Assembly (NCBI GenBank): GCA_002077045.2
Contig: KZ111149.1
Span: forward strand, 1,277,947 to 1,341,946
Reading direction: 5' to 3'
DNA from: Rachicladosporium sp. CCFEE 5018
Lineage: Eukaryota > Ascomycota > Dothideomycetes > Cladosporiales > Cladosporiaceae
Length of the DNA: 64,000 nucleotides
Each line of letters opens with the position of its first letter. The first letter of the stretch is position 1. The translations under genes and the position numbers were made by a program. This document shows, piece after piece, positions 51,467 to 62,900 of the stretch. The notes under the pieces were generated by a model, which worked only from the letters and a program-made list of their open reading frames with translations, searched no databases and was not told the origin of the DNA.

Positions 51467-52295
51467 TTACTCCCCCTTCACGTCTCCACTTTTGGCCTTC
51501 TCGACCTCCTTCCGCCCATTGACAACACCGTGCATCCAACCCAAGACTCCTGTAGCAACAGTCATCGTCACTGCACTGCCCACAAACAACCCGATTCTCT
51601 GCGTCGTGTCTAGCTTCTCAAACAACGGGTATGGGTAGAACTTGTTCCAGCGATAGCAGTCTTCAATCCAGATCCAGTAGCCGAATGCAATGACCAAGCT
51701 GAGAATCAAAGAGGGCAGAAATGCGATGGTGTAGGGAGGGCTGAAGAAGAGGAGGTCGGTGACTAGAGCGATGGAGGGCACGGCGTGGAAGGTGAAGTCC
51801 GCGATCGGGTCGAGAGGTGGAGCCCAGTCAGGGAAGACGAGGGAAGGGTCGATCTGCACAATGTCAGCGCCATGGTGCGACAGAGGCGGGCTTGGGGGAC
51901 GTACGGCCCGGAGAGACCAATAGAGGGCGGTGATCAGGCACTCCATCGGTGCGCTGGCCACGCTCAGAGCATTCTTGAGGGCGAATAGGCGGGGGCTCGT
52001 TGTCAAGTCTGCCAACAGACCTACGGCGAAGGTCGCAGTCGAGAGGGAGAGGCCAATGATGGTCAGGTACTGCATGTGCCAGCCATACGAGTCGTTGATC
52101 TGATTGGGGTTGTAGACGAGATAGGCGAAGGAGTAGGCGAACGAAGCCAGACCGCATGCCTTAGGTAGGTGCTGTCAAGTCCTGCACTCTCCGCTCGCTG
52201 CACGGTGGGCTACGTACATGGAGCAGTGCGCTGGCGCCGCGAGAAGGTGACTCGAGGCGTTGCAGTGGATGACGGCGAATGAGCCGATCAGCCAT
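51467..52295 (-). CDS. FAR-17a / AIG1-like integral membrane protein
   Basis: Three exons: 52295-52218, 52159-51905 and 51853-51467. Intron 1 is 58 bp (GTACGT..TAAG). Intron 2 is 51 bp (51854-51904; GTACGT, branch CTGAC, GCAG), a multiple of three without stop, so an unspliced reading stays open but inserts 17 non-conserved residues. Spliced length is 239 residues: RHPLQRLESPSRGASALLH, then LASFAYSFAYLVYNP, GWHMQYLTIIGLSLST and several membrane helices, ending in a Lys/Glu-rich tail. Mammalian relatives (AIG1, ADTRP) are threonine hydrolases of fatty acid esters of hydroxy fatty acids; fungal function is unproven. In-frame ATGs at 52307 and 52313 are alternative starts. Confidence 0.82.
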
Positions 52296-52732
52296 TGTCG
52301 TTGCCATGAACATGTAAGCATCAGGCAGTTCGTGGAAGGTGGGCTGTTATTGATATGATGAGAACACGAAGTAAATGTAAGGTAGGAAAGCAGTCGCAAG
52401 CACCGCTTGAGAGCTTCCAGATGGCTGTCACTATGGGACTGTACGTAATCACGAGCAAATAATGCGCGCCTCCCGATCTGCGTCATGCAGGTACACCGTA
52501 CCGGCACGCCAATGATTCTTGCACGATTAGGTAGTTTTCAGCGAGGCCAAGGTGAGTATTACTGAAGCAGTGCGGTGACTTTGGGTCATACTGCGCTGTG
52601 TCTTGAGGTTCGTTCCAAGCGAATGCCACAGGCACTGTCTACAGACGTATCGATCTGAGACCACTATGTTCCTGTCGAGTGCACTCGCACTTCCTATGTA
52701 CAGTGCTTTTAGATACCCGCAAACCAACCCAT
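52296..52732. other. Intergenic region, no gene seen
   Basis: About 440 bp between the FAR-17a start and the 3' end of the phytase-like gene, both minus strand. No structure noted. Confidence 0.4.
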
Positions 52733-54322
52733 CTAACCAACAAGAGCCTTCGATTTCTTTGGCAGCTGCACCTTGAACACCAAAGCCTGGTTTAATAAGT
52801 TGAACCCACTCTCGTCCGCATACTTCAGCTTACCACCGTTCATGTAGCCATCCTGCGTGACGAAGTCATTGTCGGAAAGCGAGAAGAGGAAATACTCTTC
52901 CGACTTGCTATCGTCAGGGTCCACCGGCAACAATGCAAGCGACTCCCACTTCTCATTCAACAACCCGTCGTCTTGGGCTCCGCCATTGTGTACACCAAAG
53001 CGGTTGAGCTGGCTGTTCACGTTGAAGTCCAGCCAGCTGCAGTATGTAGCGGGAGTTATTGTGCTGTTGAGTACACCAGCAGCGGAGGCGATGCGGCAGG
53101 TGTAGCAGTCCGCAAGCGGGCCTTTCACATTGGTGGCATTGCTAATGTCGAAGACATCAACATGGCGGTAGAGACTGGTAGTGTCAGACTGGCCACGGCC
53201 GGCTCCGCTGTCACGGGCGAGGACCAAGAATTGAGTGTCAGAGATGTAGTGAATCTCGCTCTGGCGGGCAATCTTGGATTGGGTGTTGTTGGGTTGAATC
53301 TGGGCAAGTTGCACAACATATTCAGCCTCGTAGCGCGCGGGAGTATGCTTGAGATCGTAGACCAGGAAGCGGGAGTTGCGAGTCCGGCGGTTGGTGGGTC
53401 CGCCGTCTTGGTTCGTAGATGACTGGAGCAGGGCATATAGCTTCTTTCCCTTGGGATCGATGGTCAGACCTTCAAGGCCCTGGTTGTTGTCACGCCCTGT
53501 GGGGTTGTCTCCGGGGATTGGAGCAAGACTGGGATCGTAGCGAGGCGGGCTGTTGGCGCTGAAGCTCTCGCTTCCATTGCGGAGAGGAATGAAAGCATCA
53601 GGCGGGCGAATTGCCTGAATCATCTTGCCCTTCTTGTTGAACTGGTAGATGTATGGGCCATACTCGTCGCTGACCCAGAAGTTGCCATCGTCGTCGATGA
53701 CAAGACCCTCGCTGTCGAAGCTGACTCTGGTGCCACCAGTGCCATTGCCGCCGAAGCCATCGCCGGTGTAGTTGGCGGAGGGTGCATCGACTGCGCCGAT
53801 TCCAGGGAACGAGAGGTAAGGGCCACGGACGTTGGCGTCAAGACCGCTCGTAGGCACGCCTTTCGGGTCGGTGAAGACCACAGTGTCGAGGTATGTGAGG
53901 ATCAGGTTTGGCGCGGACGGGTTGGCTACCGTAGCACCCTCATTAGGGTTGAGCAGCACCTTGATCTTCTGCACGCGGTTCTGGTAGTTCAGTGTACCCT
54001 CTGTGTTCCATCCGCGATCTGGCAACGCCCACATAGTACCAGTGTAGCTTCCATTCTTGAGTTTCTTCCACGAGTCCTTGTCGAAGGCAATGGAGGAACC
54101 AATGCCACCTAAAGTGTCGCCACGGTTGTCACGGGCGTTCGAAGGGAGATATCCGTAGCCAGCAAGCTGTTCATAGACATAGGTCTGGCCATTGCAGGTT
54201 GTAGTGCTGACCGCTGGGCTGCTGCTCGCTGTGCTACTTGGAGATGACGGCGCTGCTGCTACGAGGGAGGGAGTGAGGAGAGCGCCACAGAGGGCTGCGA
54301 GCTGACGGCTGTGGACATGCAT
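52733..54322 (-). CDS. Secreted esterase-like phytase-domain protein
   Basis: 529 residues, intronless, from ATG 54322. The first 24 residues form a signal peptide (basic start, LAALCGALLTPSLVAAA). A Ser/Thr/Pro linker follows, then a beta-propeller-like region of the 'esterase-like activity of phytase' family: GTMWALPDRGWNTEG, SFDSEGLVIDDDGNFWVSDE, YGPYIYQF, NQGLEGLTIDPKGKKLYALL, RNSRFLVYDL, WESLALLPVDPDDSKSEEYF and LFSLSDNDF. Several N-glycosylation sites (NGS, NYT, NGT, NNT, NAT, NST) fit secretion. It may hydrolyse phosphate or other esters outside the cell; activity is poorly characterised in fungi. Confidence 0.88.
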   Translation of the reverse strand: MHVHSRQLAALCGALLTPSLVAAAPSSPSSTASSSPAVSTTTCNGQTYVYEQLAGYGYLPSNARDNRGDTLGGIGSSIAFDKDSWKKLKNGSYTGTMWALPDRGWNTEGTLNYQNRVQKIKVLLNPNEGATVANPSAPNLILTYLDTVVFTDPKGVPTSGLDANVRGPYLSFPGIGAVDAPSANYTGDGFGGNGTGGTRVSFDSEGLVIDDDGNFWVSDEYGPYIYQFNKKGKMIQAIRPPDAFIPLRNGSESFSANSPPRYDPSLAPIPGDNPTGRDNNQGLEGLTIDPKGKKLYALLQSSTNQDGGPTNRRTRNSRFLVYDLKHTPARYEAEYVVQLAQIQPNNTQSKIARQSEIHYISDTQFLVLARDSGAGRGQSDTTSLYRHVDVFDISNATNVKGPLADCYTCRIASAAGVLNSTITPATYCSWLDFNVNSQLNRFGVHNGGAQDDGLLNEKWESLALLPVDPDDSKSEEYFLFSLSDNDFVTQDGYMNGGKLKYADESGFNLLNQALVFKVQLPKKSKALVG

Positions 54323-54949
54323 CTTGTATGAAGTGAAGACGCGGTGAAAGATTGCGCGAAGCGGCGACTTACCTTCTTGTACCTTGCGCTCTTGCTTTTC
54401 CGGCTCATGGCATTGGCAAAACAGTGCCTTCTTGGTGCAATGAGCGAAGAGGTGCTAGTACTCGATGCGTCTCGCCTTCAGGATGAATGTGGAAGGACAT
54501 GGCCGTTCCTGCGTTAAGTGCATGAAGCTACGTCGGGCGTGCCGCGATCGGCAGACCACGAGGTGACTTCTGGGCATGGCATTGGGCGAGCGACGGCGCA
54601 AGAAATTCGTTCTGCTTCATTTTTCTCCAGTTCCGCTCTCGTTCTCTGGGCCGCGGTCCTTGATTATTAGTAGATCATGGCGTGATGGAAGGTACTATGT
54701 TGAAGGTCATGGCAGACCAGGTAGTCGGATTCCTTGGCTTGGCAGCGAGCACCTCCTGGACCCTTGGACACTGAGATGAAGCGAACATGAGACGCCGGAG
54801 TGGATTGCTTTGAACTTGAGATGCAGCCAAAGACAGGCCTACATTATGAATCTTTGGTTACCGTCAGACCCCTCGACAAATATCTGTACTGGCCCATGAG
54901 ATGATAGTTCATGAAAAGGCTACAGTAGTATCTACGGACTGGCCAATAC
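54323..54949. other. Intergenic region, no gene seen
   Basis: About 630 bp between the phytase-like start and the 3' end of the next minus-strand gene. No structure recognised. Confidence 0.4.
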
Positions 54950-56606
54950 CTACAGCTCGATCACCACCTTTCTGGCACTGACACCCTCCTTCTGCTTCGC
55001 GAACCCCTTCTGCACACTGTCCAATCCCTTACCAACAACCAGCGGCTCAGGCACAGCCTTCAACTTCCCCTGCTCGAGAGCTTGCGTGATATATCCATCC
55101 TCCCATAGCGGGGCAGTGACCGGCGAGATCGCAAAAACACCACCAGTCTTGCTTCCCTTCGGCAGCTCCTCCGCCTTCGGACCTGGCAGGGTCGTCGCGA
55201 GATTGCCGGTTCCCAGCTTCTCAAGTATAGCCAGGTTGTTCTTGTAGCTGTCTGGGAGGGAAATGGCATCGTAGATTCCGATGAAGTTGTTCGAACCCGT
55301 GCTCTTGACCGCGTCCACCACATCGTCGACGATAGATGACTTCTTGTAGTCTAATACTTTGCTAGCGCCGAGACCAGCGACGAAGTCGTGATTGTGAGAG
55401 GAGGCTGTTGCGATGACGGTGGCTCCAGAGGCAACGGCGAGCTGAATTGCGATGGCACCAACGGAAGAGCTACCGCCGTAGACGACGAGGGTCTTGCCGC
55501 TGGCGGTAGGGGTCTATGGTCCGGGCGTCAGTAATGCTCTACTGGTCGATCAGACGTGGATACTTACCAGAGTAGGGAGCTCGAGTCCCAGAAAGCCCTC
55601 CTCGCGTCCTTTGTACAGTCCATCCGCCGCAGTGTTAATTGCTAAAGGCAGAACGCTGCCCTCAGTGAAGGAGATGCTGTCCGGAAGCTTTGTGGTGTTC
55701 TTGGCGAATGCCCGTGGGTAGAGCTGCAGAGACCCATNNNNNNNNNNNNNNNNNNNNNNNNNNNNNNNNNNNNNNNNNNNNNNNNNNNNNNNNNNNNNNN
55801 NNNNNNNNNNNNNNNNNNNNNNNNNNNNNNNNNNNNNAAATGGCATCGTAGATTCCGATGAAGTTGTTCGAACCCGTGCTCTTGACCGCGTCCACCACAT
55901 CGTCGACGATAGATGACTTCTTGTAGTCTAATACTTTGCTAGCGCCGAGACCAGCGACGAAGTCGTGATTGTGAGAGGAGGCTGTTGCGATGACGGTGGC
56001 TCCAGAGGCAACGGCGAGCTGAATTGCGATGGCACCAACGGAAGAGCTACCGCCGTAGACGACGAGGGTCTTGCCGCTGGCGGTAGGGGTCTATGGTCCG
56101 GGCGTCAGTAATGCTCTACTGGTCGATCAGACGTGGATACTTACCAGAGTAGGGAGCTCGAGTCCCAGAAAGCCCTCCTCGCGTCCTTTGTACAGTCCAT
56201 CCGCCGCAGTGTTAATTGCTAAAGGCAGAACGCTGCCCTCAGTGAAGGAGATGCTGTCCGGAAGCTTTGTGGTGTTCTTGGCGAATGCCCGTGGGTAGAG
56301 CTGCAGAGACCCATCTTTCGGATCGCCAGTCACGAGACCGTGGGCGTGTGCAATAACCCTGTCACCCTTCTTGAATCGCGTGACATTGCTTCCAACCTCG
56401 TAAATCTCTCCAGCGATGTCCTCGCCGAGTACAGCCGGCCAATTCTGGACGAAGAAGCCGTAGTCTTGGATCTTCCAGTCAACCGGATTGATCGCCAGAG
56501 CATGAGCCTTGATAACGACCTGATCTGCGCCGGGTGATGGAAGCTCTGCGTCGGCTACTCGGAGGTCCTTGCCCTTGCCATCGAGCCATGCTGCTTGATT
56601 GGACAT
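54950..56606 (-). CDS. Zinc-type MDR dehydrogenase, interrupted by an artificial gap
   Basis: Exon 1 is 56606-56145 (MSNQAAWLDGKGKDLRVADA); a 54 bp intron (56091-56144; GTAAGT..ATAG) leads to exon 2 starting TPTASGKTLVVYGGSSSVGAI. The frame then meets 100 N at 55738-55837, but 55261-55737 is an exact copy of 55838-56314, so joining 55838 to 55260 restores one protein of about 340 residues ending KEGVSARKVVIEL. Features: VVIKAHALAINPVDWKIQD, VLGEDIAGEIYEVG (GroES-like fold) and the nucleotide loop GGSSSVGA. It resembles fungal enoyl-reductase-like trans-acting proteins and zinc-independent quinone reductases; NADPH-dependent, substrate unknown. Confidence 0.85.
55261..55737. repeat. Contig-end overlap, left copy (assembly duplicate)
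   Basis: 477 bp identical to 55838-56314 by eye, ending exactly at the N run. It contains a second copy of the same intron (55514-55567) and part of exon 1. Confidence 0.9.
55738..55837. other. Assembly gap of 100 N, probably spurious
   Basis: A standard 100-base spacer between contigs that overlap by 477 bp. Confidence 0.9.
55838..56314. repeat. Contig-end overlap, right copy (assembly duplicate)
   Basis: Partner of 55261-55737, beginning directly after the N run; no mismatch noticed. Confidence 0.9.
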
Positions 56607-57147
56607 GATTGCGTATGGGAGCGATTATTGTTGCGGTGGAAAGGGTTAGTCTCAGTGTTACGTTAGGGAAGCGAAGGAGGCGTTGAAAAACGAAATAGAG
56701 ATGCTGGCGATGATGCAAGAACCGCATAGAATTGTATGATGGTCATTGATGGACCAAGCTAGAGGTAAGGGTCGGGGAATTGCTGCACTATTCTTATGTA
56801 CCTACCTTCTTGCTCTTTGACCAGACTGATTACAAACGCGGTCTCGTAGTTTGTGAAGATGTACGGCGTGCAGCATCACATCACTCGATGCTGTGGTAGG
56901 AAGAAGTAAATAGAGAGATGCAATGCGATGGTCCAAGGGTCGGGCACTGGATCCAACTCCGTGCTCCGTGCTGAGTAAGAAAAGCCCTCGGTAAGGCAGT
57001 TCCGCCTCTGCTCCGCGTCTTCCAGAGCCACGTCTTGACATGCTTGTCTGCTACAAGCATCACTATGGAGCTATCGCGGAGCTTTGGGATCAGTACATAT
57101 GCTGACATAGGGCCGGAGATACAGTCAGACTATGGACGCGCTGAGCG
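56607..57147. other. Intergenic region, no gene seen
   Basis: About 540 bp upstream of the dehydrogenase and downstream of the GT34 gene, both minus strand. Nothing recognised. Confidence 0.4.
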
Positions 57148-59364
57148 TTATCTACTTCTGTCTTCGCCGAGACCCCCAGCAGTGCTGGTAGCTGCAGGTG
57201 CTTCGTCCTGGACCGTTGTCCACAGCGTGGCTACCACTGCATCCTGTATGACGGTATGTACCACTGCTGGCCCGGTCACCGTCGCGATGATCGCCTCCCC
57301 GATGACCGTAGCGATCTGGATAAGTGTCGTGGCTGGCATCTGGGCAGTTACCACCACAGCTGCCACTGGACCATGCTGCCCTACGACTGGTAGCACGCCT
57401 GTGTCTTGGATTGGCAATCCTGATTTGCCGCCTACATCCACCTCATCGTCCTCGCTATCCTCATCCTCATCCTCATCGTCTTCGGCTGCTTCGGCTGCAG
57501 CTTTGTTGGCCGCCTGTCCTTCGAGAGCGGCCTTGGCTTGCTGTATATGACTGGCAGCCGACTGCGCTGCTTTCTCCATTTCCAGCTTCTGCTGCATCCT
57601 CGCCCGAGCCTCAGTGACAGCATTCGTAGCTGCAAGGATACTCGGCTTGTGCCACTGTTCCTGAGGCGCCATGATTAGCTCTTTCAGGTTCTGGATGGCA
57701 TTGTTCACGGCCGTCAACTCCAGCACTCCCTGGCCATTGGTGGCTTCATTCGCCGGCGCATCTCTCTCGCCGGCAAAGATGGCTTCGTGAGCGGATGCCA
57801 AGAGCAGCTTCTGCGCGTTCTTGATATTGTCGGTAAGTGGGTCAGCTGCTAATTGCATTGCGTCAATTTTCTCGTTCAGCTTTCCCATGTCGTCACTCAG
57901 TCTCTCATCTCCCAATACTTGCACCAGTTCTTGTCTCGCTGTCTCGAGACGGCTCTTCTGTTCATCTGTCAATCGATCGCCGAAGTCTTGCATCTGTTCC
58001 GCGATTTTCGACATCGCCTGTGATGCTTTCTGCCTGGTCTCCGCAACAGTACTTCTCCAATTCTTCTTGCTCTCCTTATACTCATTCCAGAAGTCCGCTC
58101 TCTCCTGTGGATAGCTCGTCGACTTGAGCGGCACCTCCCAATCATCAAGATGCTGCTCAGCCCTCTCCAGCCAGTATCCCATCCTTTCTTCCCGATTCGG
58201 TACGCCAGCGAAGTGCACGAGTAGATCACCTCTACGGATCTGGAACGGCGCCAACGTCTCGTTGTGTTCTCCCTGATAAGCATTGAACCACCTCTGCGGC
58301 GCCGCGACCACACCCTTCTTGAACTTCGGCTCGTTCATGATGGTGTTCATTGCACTCTGGTCACGGAACACCAGCGGATCATCCGGCCTGTAGTACCTAT
58401 ATGACACGATCGCGCTGAAGAGATCCACTGCCCACCTGTTGACCCTGATCGGGAACACTCCATTGTTCAGCCCATTCCAATCATTGGAGTAAAGCAGGTT
58501 CACGTCTTCGAACTCCGGCCCTGAAGGCGGCAAGAAAACCTCAACTGGAACATACGGGTTCAAGACGACGGTATCGGCATCGACCCAGAATAGCCAGTCT
58601 AGTCGCTCGCTATCTGGTTTCGCCAACTCTCGAAGAAGTAGGCTCAAGATGTAGGCTGGCTTGCTCCACACGTCGTCCATGAGGTGCTGTCGGAGCACGT
58701 GCAAGCGATAGCCGTGCATGCGGTCATGCTGCTCGTGGGTGCGAATGGCGCGCTCCCAGTAGCTGTTGCCGTTGAAAAGTATGGTGCATTTGCCCACACG
58801 GGTGCGAGCCCCGAGGCGTTCAGACTCAGGAAGCCCTTCGGATATGGACTCACCTCCCAGAGCTGCTGTCGAAGATGTCGCTGCTTTCGAGCCAGTCTTG
58901 CTGGCGAGAGTTCGATTTGTGCCAGGCTTGTCAGTCTTGCTGGCGTATGGGTTCCAGTACTGCAGCTTGTCGGTCACCGCGTGGTGCAGATCTGACAGTG
59001 CATCCTTCACAGATGGACCGTCTGCCTCTTCGTCTTCTTCGCTTCCTTCTTCGACCAAATCAGGCTGTCCGTATGCATTAGGTTCACTCATCACTCCGCC
59101 TGACGCTGGGTCATATATAGCACCAGCTCGTAGCTGTGAGATGTCCTCTGTCGGGCCAAGGGATGGGGTGACCAGCCAGCCGAGCAGTATACACCCAGCG
59201 GCGAGCGAGGCAATCTTGAGTCGACTGCTCGAGCATAGGCCCTTTCTCGAGCGACCTGGTCGAAGCCATTGAGGTAGAGATCCGGGCGATATGGGTGAAG
59301 CGGGAGATACAGGCGATCGATCTCGATAAGTCGTCGCTTCGGAGGACGAGCGATGGGACGACAT
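57148..59364 (-). CDS. GT34 family glycosyltransferase with long C-terminal extension
   Basis: 738 residues from ATG 59364 (MSSHRSSSEATTYRDRSP); the frame extends upstream only to a GTG. A Ser/Pro/Arg-rich cytosolic tail precedes one signal-anchor helix (IASLAAGCILLGWLVTPSL), giving a type II Golgi protein. The catalytic domain has CTILFNGNSYWERAIRTH, LDWLFWVDADTVVLNPYVP with the Asp-x-Asp metal motif, NDWNGLNNGVFPIRV, DQSAMNTIM and LLVHFAGV. GT34 enzymes include galactosyl- and mannosyltransferases (MNN10/MNN11, gma12) acting on N-glycans. After the domain lie about 300 extra residues: Gln/Ala/Glu coiled coil, an acidic run (DDEDEDEDSEDDEVD) and a Val/Ala/Thr-rich hydrophobic tail not typical of the family. 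Confidence 0.88.
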   Translation of the reverse strand: MSSHRSSSEATTYRDRSPVSPASPISPGSLPQWLRPGRSRKGLCSSSRLKIASLAAGCILLGWLVTPSLGPTEDISQLRAGAIYDPASGGVMSEPNAYGQPDLVEEGSEEDEEADGPSVKDALSDLHHAVTDKLQYWNPYASKTDKPGTNRTLASKTGSKAATSSTAALGGESISEGLPESERLGARTRVGKCTILFNGNSYWERAIRTHEQHDRMHGYRLHVLRQHLMDDVWSKPAYILSLLLRELAKPDSERLDWLFWVDADTVVLNPYVPVEVFLPPSGPEFEDVNLLYSNDWNGLNNGVFPIRVNRWAVDLFSAIVSYRYYRPDDPLVFRDQSAMNTIMNEPKFKKGVVAAPQRWFNAYQGEHNETLAPFQIRRGDLLVHFAGVPNREERMGYWLERAEQHLDDWEVPLKSTSYPQERADFWNEYKESKKNWRSTVAETRQKASQAMSKIAEQMQDFGDRLTDEQKSRLETARQELVQVLGDERLSDDMGKLNEKIDAMQLAADPLTDNIKNAQKLLLASAHEAIFAGERDAPANEATNGQGVLELTAVNNAIQNLKELIMAPQEQWHKPSILAATNAVTEARARMQQKLEMEKAAQSAASHIQQAKAALEGQAANKAAAEAAEDDEDEDEDSEDDEVDVGGKSGLPIQDTGVLPVVGQHGPVAAVVVTAQMPATTLIQIATVIGEAIIATVTGPAVVHTVIQDAVVATLWTTVQDEAPAATSTAGGLGEDRSR

Positions 59365-59923
59365 CGTTGAAAGATGCGGCTTTGTGAGGAGACTAGACGG
59401 TAAGCACCTTCTCGAAGTCCAATGCTGAGATGTTAGATTGGCCCAGTCAGTACGTGATGCGGGAGGAATGTTTACATACCAGTGTCGCGACACGGCCTGC
59501 AAGGCATTGCGGAGCTTCACGACTCACCTTGCACTGACACAGGGGCTGATTTCGTATTACTTTTCTGGATCTACTGGAAACACTACTCTAGGGTATACGG
59601 GCGCTGCGAAGATTCTCCTGTGCGCCATGCCACTCCGATTAGCACCATCTCTTCACCTGTACCCAAGCCATCGCTTGCGCAGGATACCCAACACGCCACC
59701 CAAGAAGTATTTTGGTACGCTCTAAGGCCGTGCAACCGACAAACAGGATCAACGCATCCTCCAAACATTGAGCATGAGCGCAGTATCAGGCGCGGAGAGC
59801 GATACTCTTCGCCCAGCCCAGAAGTGGACTCAAATGCGCCGTGGTGATCGCACCACGTGCGACCGCAGCAACTCCAACATCTCCTTCCCACTCATGCATG
59901 ACGTCTCACTGACACACCCACAC
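59365..59923. other. Intergenic region, no gene seen
   Basis: About 560 bp between the GT34 start and the 3' end of the large minus-strand gene. Only shadow frames are present. Confidence 0.4.
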
Positions 59924-62900
59924 TTACTCGGACATCCCAGCGCTCCCCACACTGGTCTCCTCGTCATCTCCGCCCAGAAACTGCCTGTTGTTGCGCGGCG
60001 TCGCATACCTGTCAACAGGAACAGGAGGCACGACCGCGTTCCTGATGATGTTGCGCATAGGAGTGGTCATTGGCTGTACGCCAACTCTCTGCGGACGACT
60101 GCGCCTGGGCTGCGTATCAGACACCCCCACAGCCGCATTCGCCCGACCGCGAGGCGAGCGGCGTGGCGGTGGCGGCATTTCCGAAGCGCGCGTGGTAGGC
60201 GAGGACAACTCGCCATTTAACCGGCGTATATTGGCCGTTGTGAGACGGGCGTGGGCTATTGTGAGGCGAGGGACTTGCTGGTGTGGTCGCCTCGCTCCAG
60301 CTGCCGAAGACGAGTCGTGATCATCTTCCTTTCTACCGTTCCGGCGATGACGATGCCGACGAGAATCATTCGTGGTCATGCTGCTCGATCTGACAGCTGG
60401 AGGGTCAGTGAGCTGGCTGTCGAGGGCTCGCTGGCGATGGCTTCCATTCGCCCCGTTCGAGCGCACACGAGATGTAGTCGGTTGGCGGGACTGCTGGACT
60501 GACTTCTCGTCTTCGTAGAGGATCTCGTCCTCTGCTGCTGCGCTTTGCTGCTGCGCACAACCACGGCCTGGCGTGAAGGGTGGCTGGTCGTCATCATCCT
60601 CGTCATCTTCATCGTCGCTGTCGACCTCACTGAAATGCCGATCCTTGATCATGTCCTCGTCTGACTCAACAACTTCCTCCTTCTTCTCCATCTCATTCCC
60701 CTCGCTGTCAAACTCGACCTTATCATCCGGCTCGTGCTCAGTCACGTCGGTGATCTCGGTAGCATTGTCGCGGAAGACCTCATCGTCCACGTCGTCGCCC
60801 TTGAGCAGACCATTGATGAGATCCCAGCGCGGCTCCACTCCATAGCGCAGCTTCTCTTCGTACGTGCCATCTTCGACCCTGCGCAAGCGACAGCGCTTCT
60901 TCGCCTTGATGTGCAAGGCTTTCTGAAGGTTCTCGTCGTCGTACATCGAGGCATTGTGAACTAGCGCATTGTGGTACTCGACTTCGAAAGCTCGCTGCCG
61001 CTTCTTGCTGTCCCATGAGTTCCACTTCTTCTTGTGATCGATACGGAGGTCCCTCCAGATCGCCTCGTCAGACTTGACGGGTTCCCTGAGATGCCATGCT
61101 ACATCGCCATCACGGTTGTTTGGACGCCATACCCGCGGCAGACCCTTGACTGGGACTGGACCAGAGGTGGGCGGGGTCTGTTTTGGCGGTGAATTTGACG
61201 AGCGTATCAGGGCCGTTGGGGTTTGCGTATCCTCAACCTCCGAGGAACTATCGCGAACAAGTGATGTATTCTGCTTGTCGAGGACAGACGTCAATGCAGC
61301 TATCGGTGCATCAATTTGGGCAAGCCCCGCCACCACATCACAATGCGCGCGACTAGAGGAGGCGATGGCTGCATTGATATTCTGGCTTTGCGTAGAATCG
61401 TAGTTCCCCACAGCTGCCGCCTGTGCCAGGGAAGCCTGCTGTTTGGCAGCATGCACCTCAGCTATGTAAGGTGGCGGATCTTGCGTTGCGGGTGTAAGAC
61501 TTATTTGTGAGTCGCGAGCTTCTCTGGCGAGACGCTGAGAACGAGTATTCATCGGATCCTGCGTCTGGAAAGCCACGGACGACTCTTGAGAGTTCTCCAG
61601 AGCAGGCGCTTCCGACTCGGCGGCAGGCGCTGGTCCAGAGATAGTCGGATGAGACTCATCCATCATACGCTCCGTAGCGACTGAGGCGTTCTGAGTTGCC
61701 CTCACCCGGCTGGGAGAGGGAACGCACACTTCCTGTAGCACGCGGATGCTTGAAGGTGTGGTCGTCTCGGGTTGAAGGGGTGCGTCCAGCATGGCGAGAT
61801 CTTCCGCAGCTGTGTCATCTCCGTAATGCGAGTTCGCAGTGTCCACTTCGTCTTCCTGTACATCGGTAGCAGCAGCCTTGCTTGATTCGCCGTCTTGCGG
61901 AGCCAGAACATTGGCCTCATCCTGTGCCACAGCCACTGCGGGTGTCACGGCTGACCCAAAGTGAGCTTCATGGAAAGCCTCGAGCTCATCAGGATCTGTG
62001 AGCGCCTGCGAGGCCACGGGGACGGATCTATTCTGGCGTGGAGACCTCCGCGGTCCTGTTGCTGGCACTGCAGGGCGCGCGCGAGCTCTGCCATTTCCGC
62101 GGCCGAGATCGAATGTTTGCTGACCATCTGCGCCAGGAGCAAGTCTGAAACGGGACACAGCTGGAGGACCTCGCGATCTTGGCTCACGTGGATTTGCGCC
62201 CGAGGTACCGGCACCAGCAGTGACCGGAGGTATAGACGGCGTCTGATGCGACGCAGCGTGCGCTGTGGCATCGGTGGGTGATGTTGCCGGAGGGGAGCTC
62301 GAGACCAATGTAGGTGACTGCTGCTCAGCGGGAGGTGCGGCCGACTCCGACATAGCAGTTTCCAGGTCACGCAGCATCTTGCCCACAGTGCGAGTAGCAG
62401 AAGCATCATCAGTCTGCTGGCTGCTAGCGGTGCTGTTGACGGAAGCGTTGCCACTCAGCAGCTTCACCTGTTTCTCGTACGCCTTGTGCTTTTTTCCGAT
62501 CAACGCAATGTCCCATTGACGGAAGTACTTTTGATGCAGCTGTGCCAGCGACATGTCTTCGCGAACAGCGCGACGCAATCTGCAGCCGTCTTTCGCGCTC
62601 CAGATCTCAAGATGTACGGTGTCGTCCGGGTAGGTATGCTCGTCCGTCACAACTCTCCAGGCCGCCGCCTGCCACCTCCGGAACTTCTTTTCCACTGCGT
62701 CCGCTGATCTTCCCGGAATCTTCGTCTCTTTTGCGTCCTTGCCATCCTTGACCGCCCTCGAGATCAGGTCACGCTCCTGCTGGGTCCAGGATTGATCATA
62801 CCGATGTCCTGTGGGCTGGACCTGTGAGCTGCTCGGCTGAGAGCTCGGAGGCTGAGAGACGCGTGGCTGAGATGACCCATCTCCAGGATCTGCTTGTACC

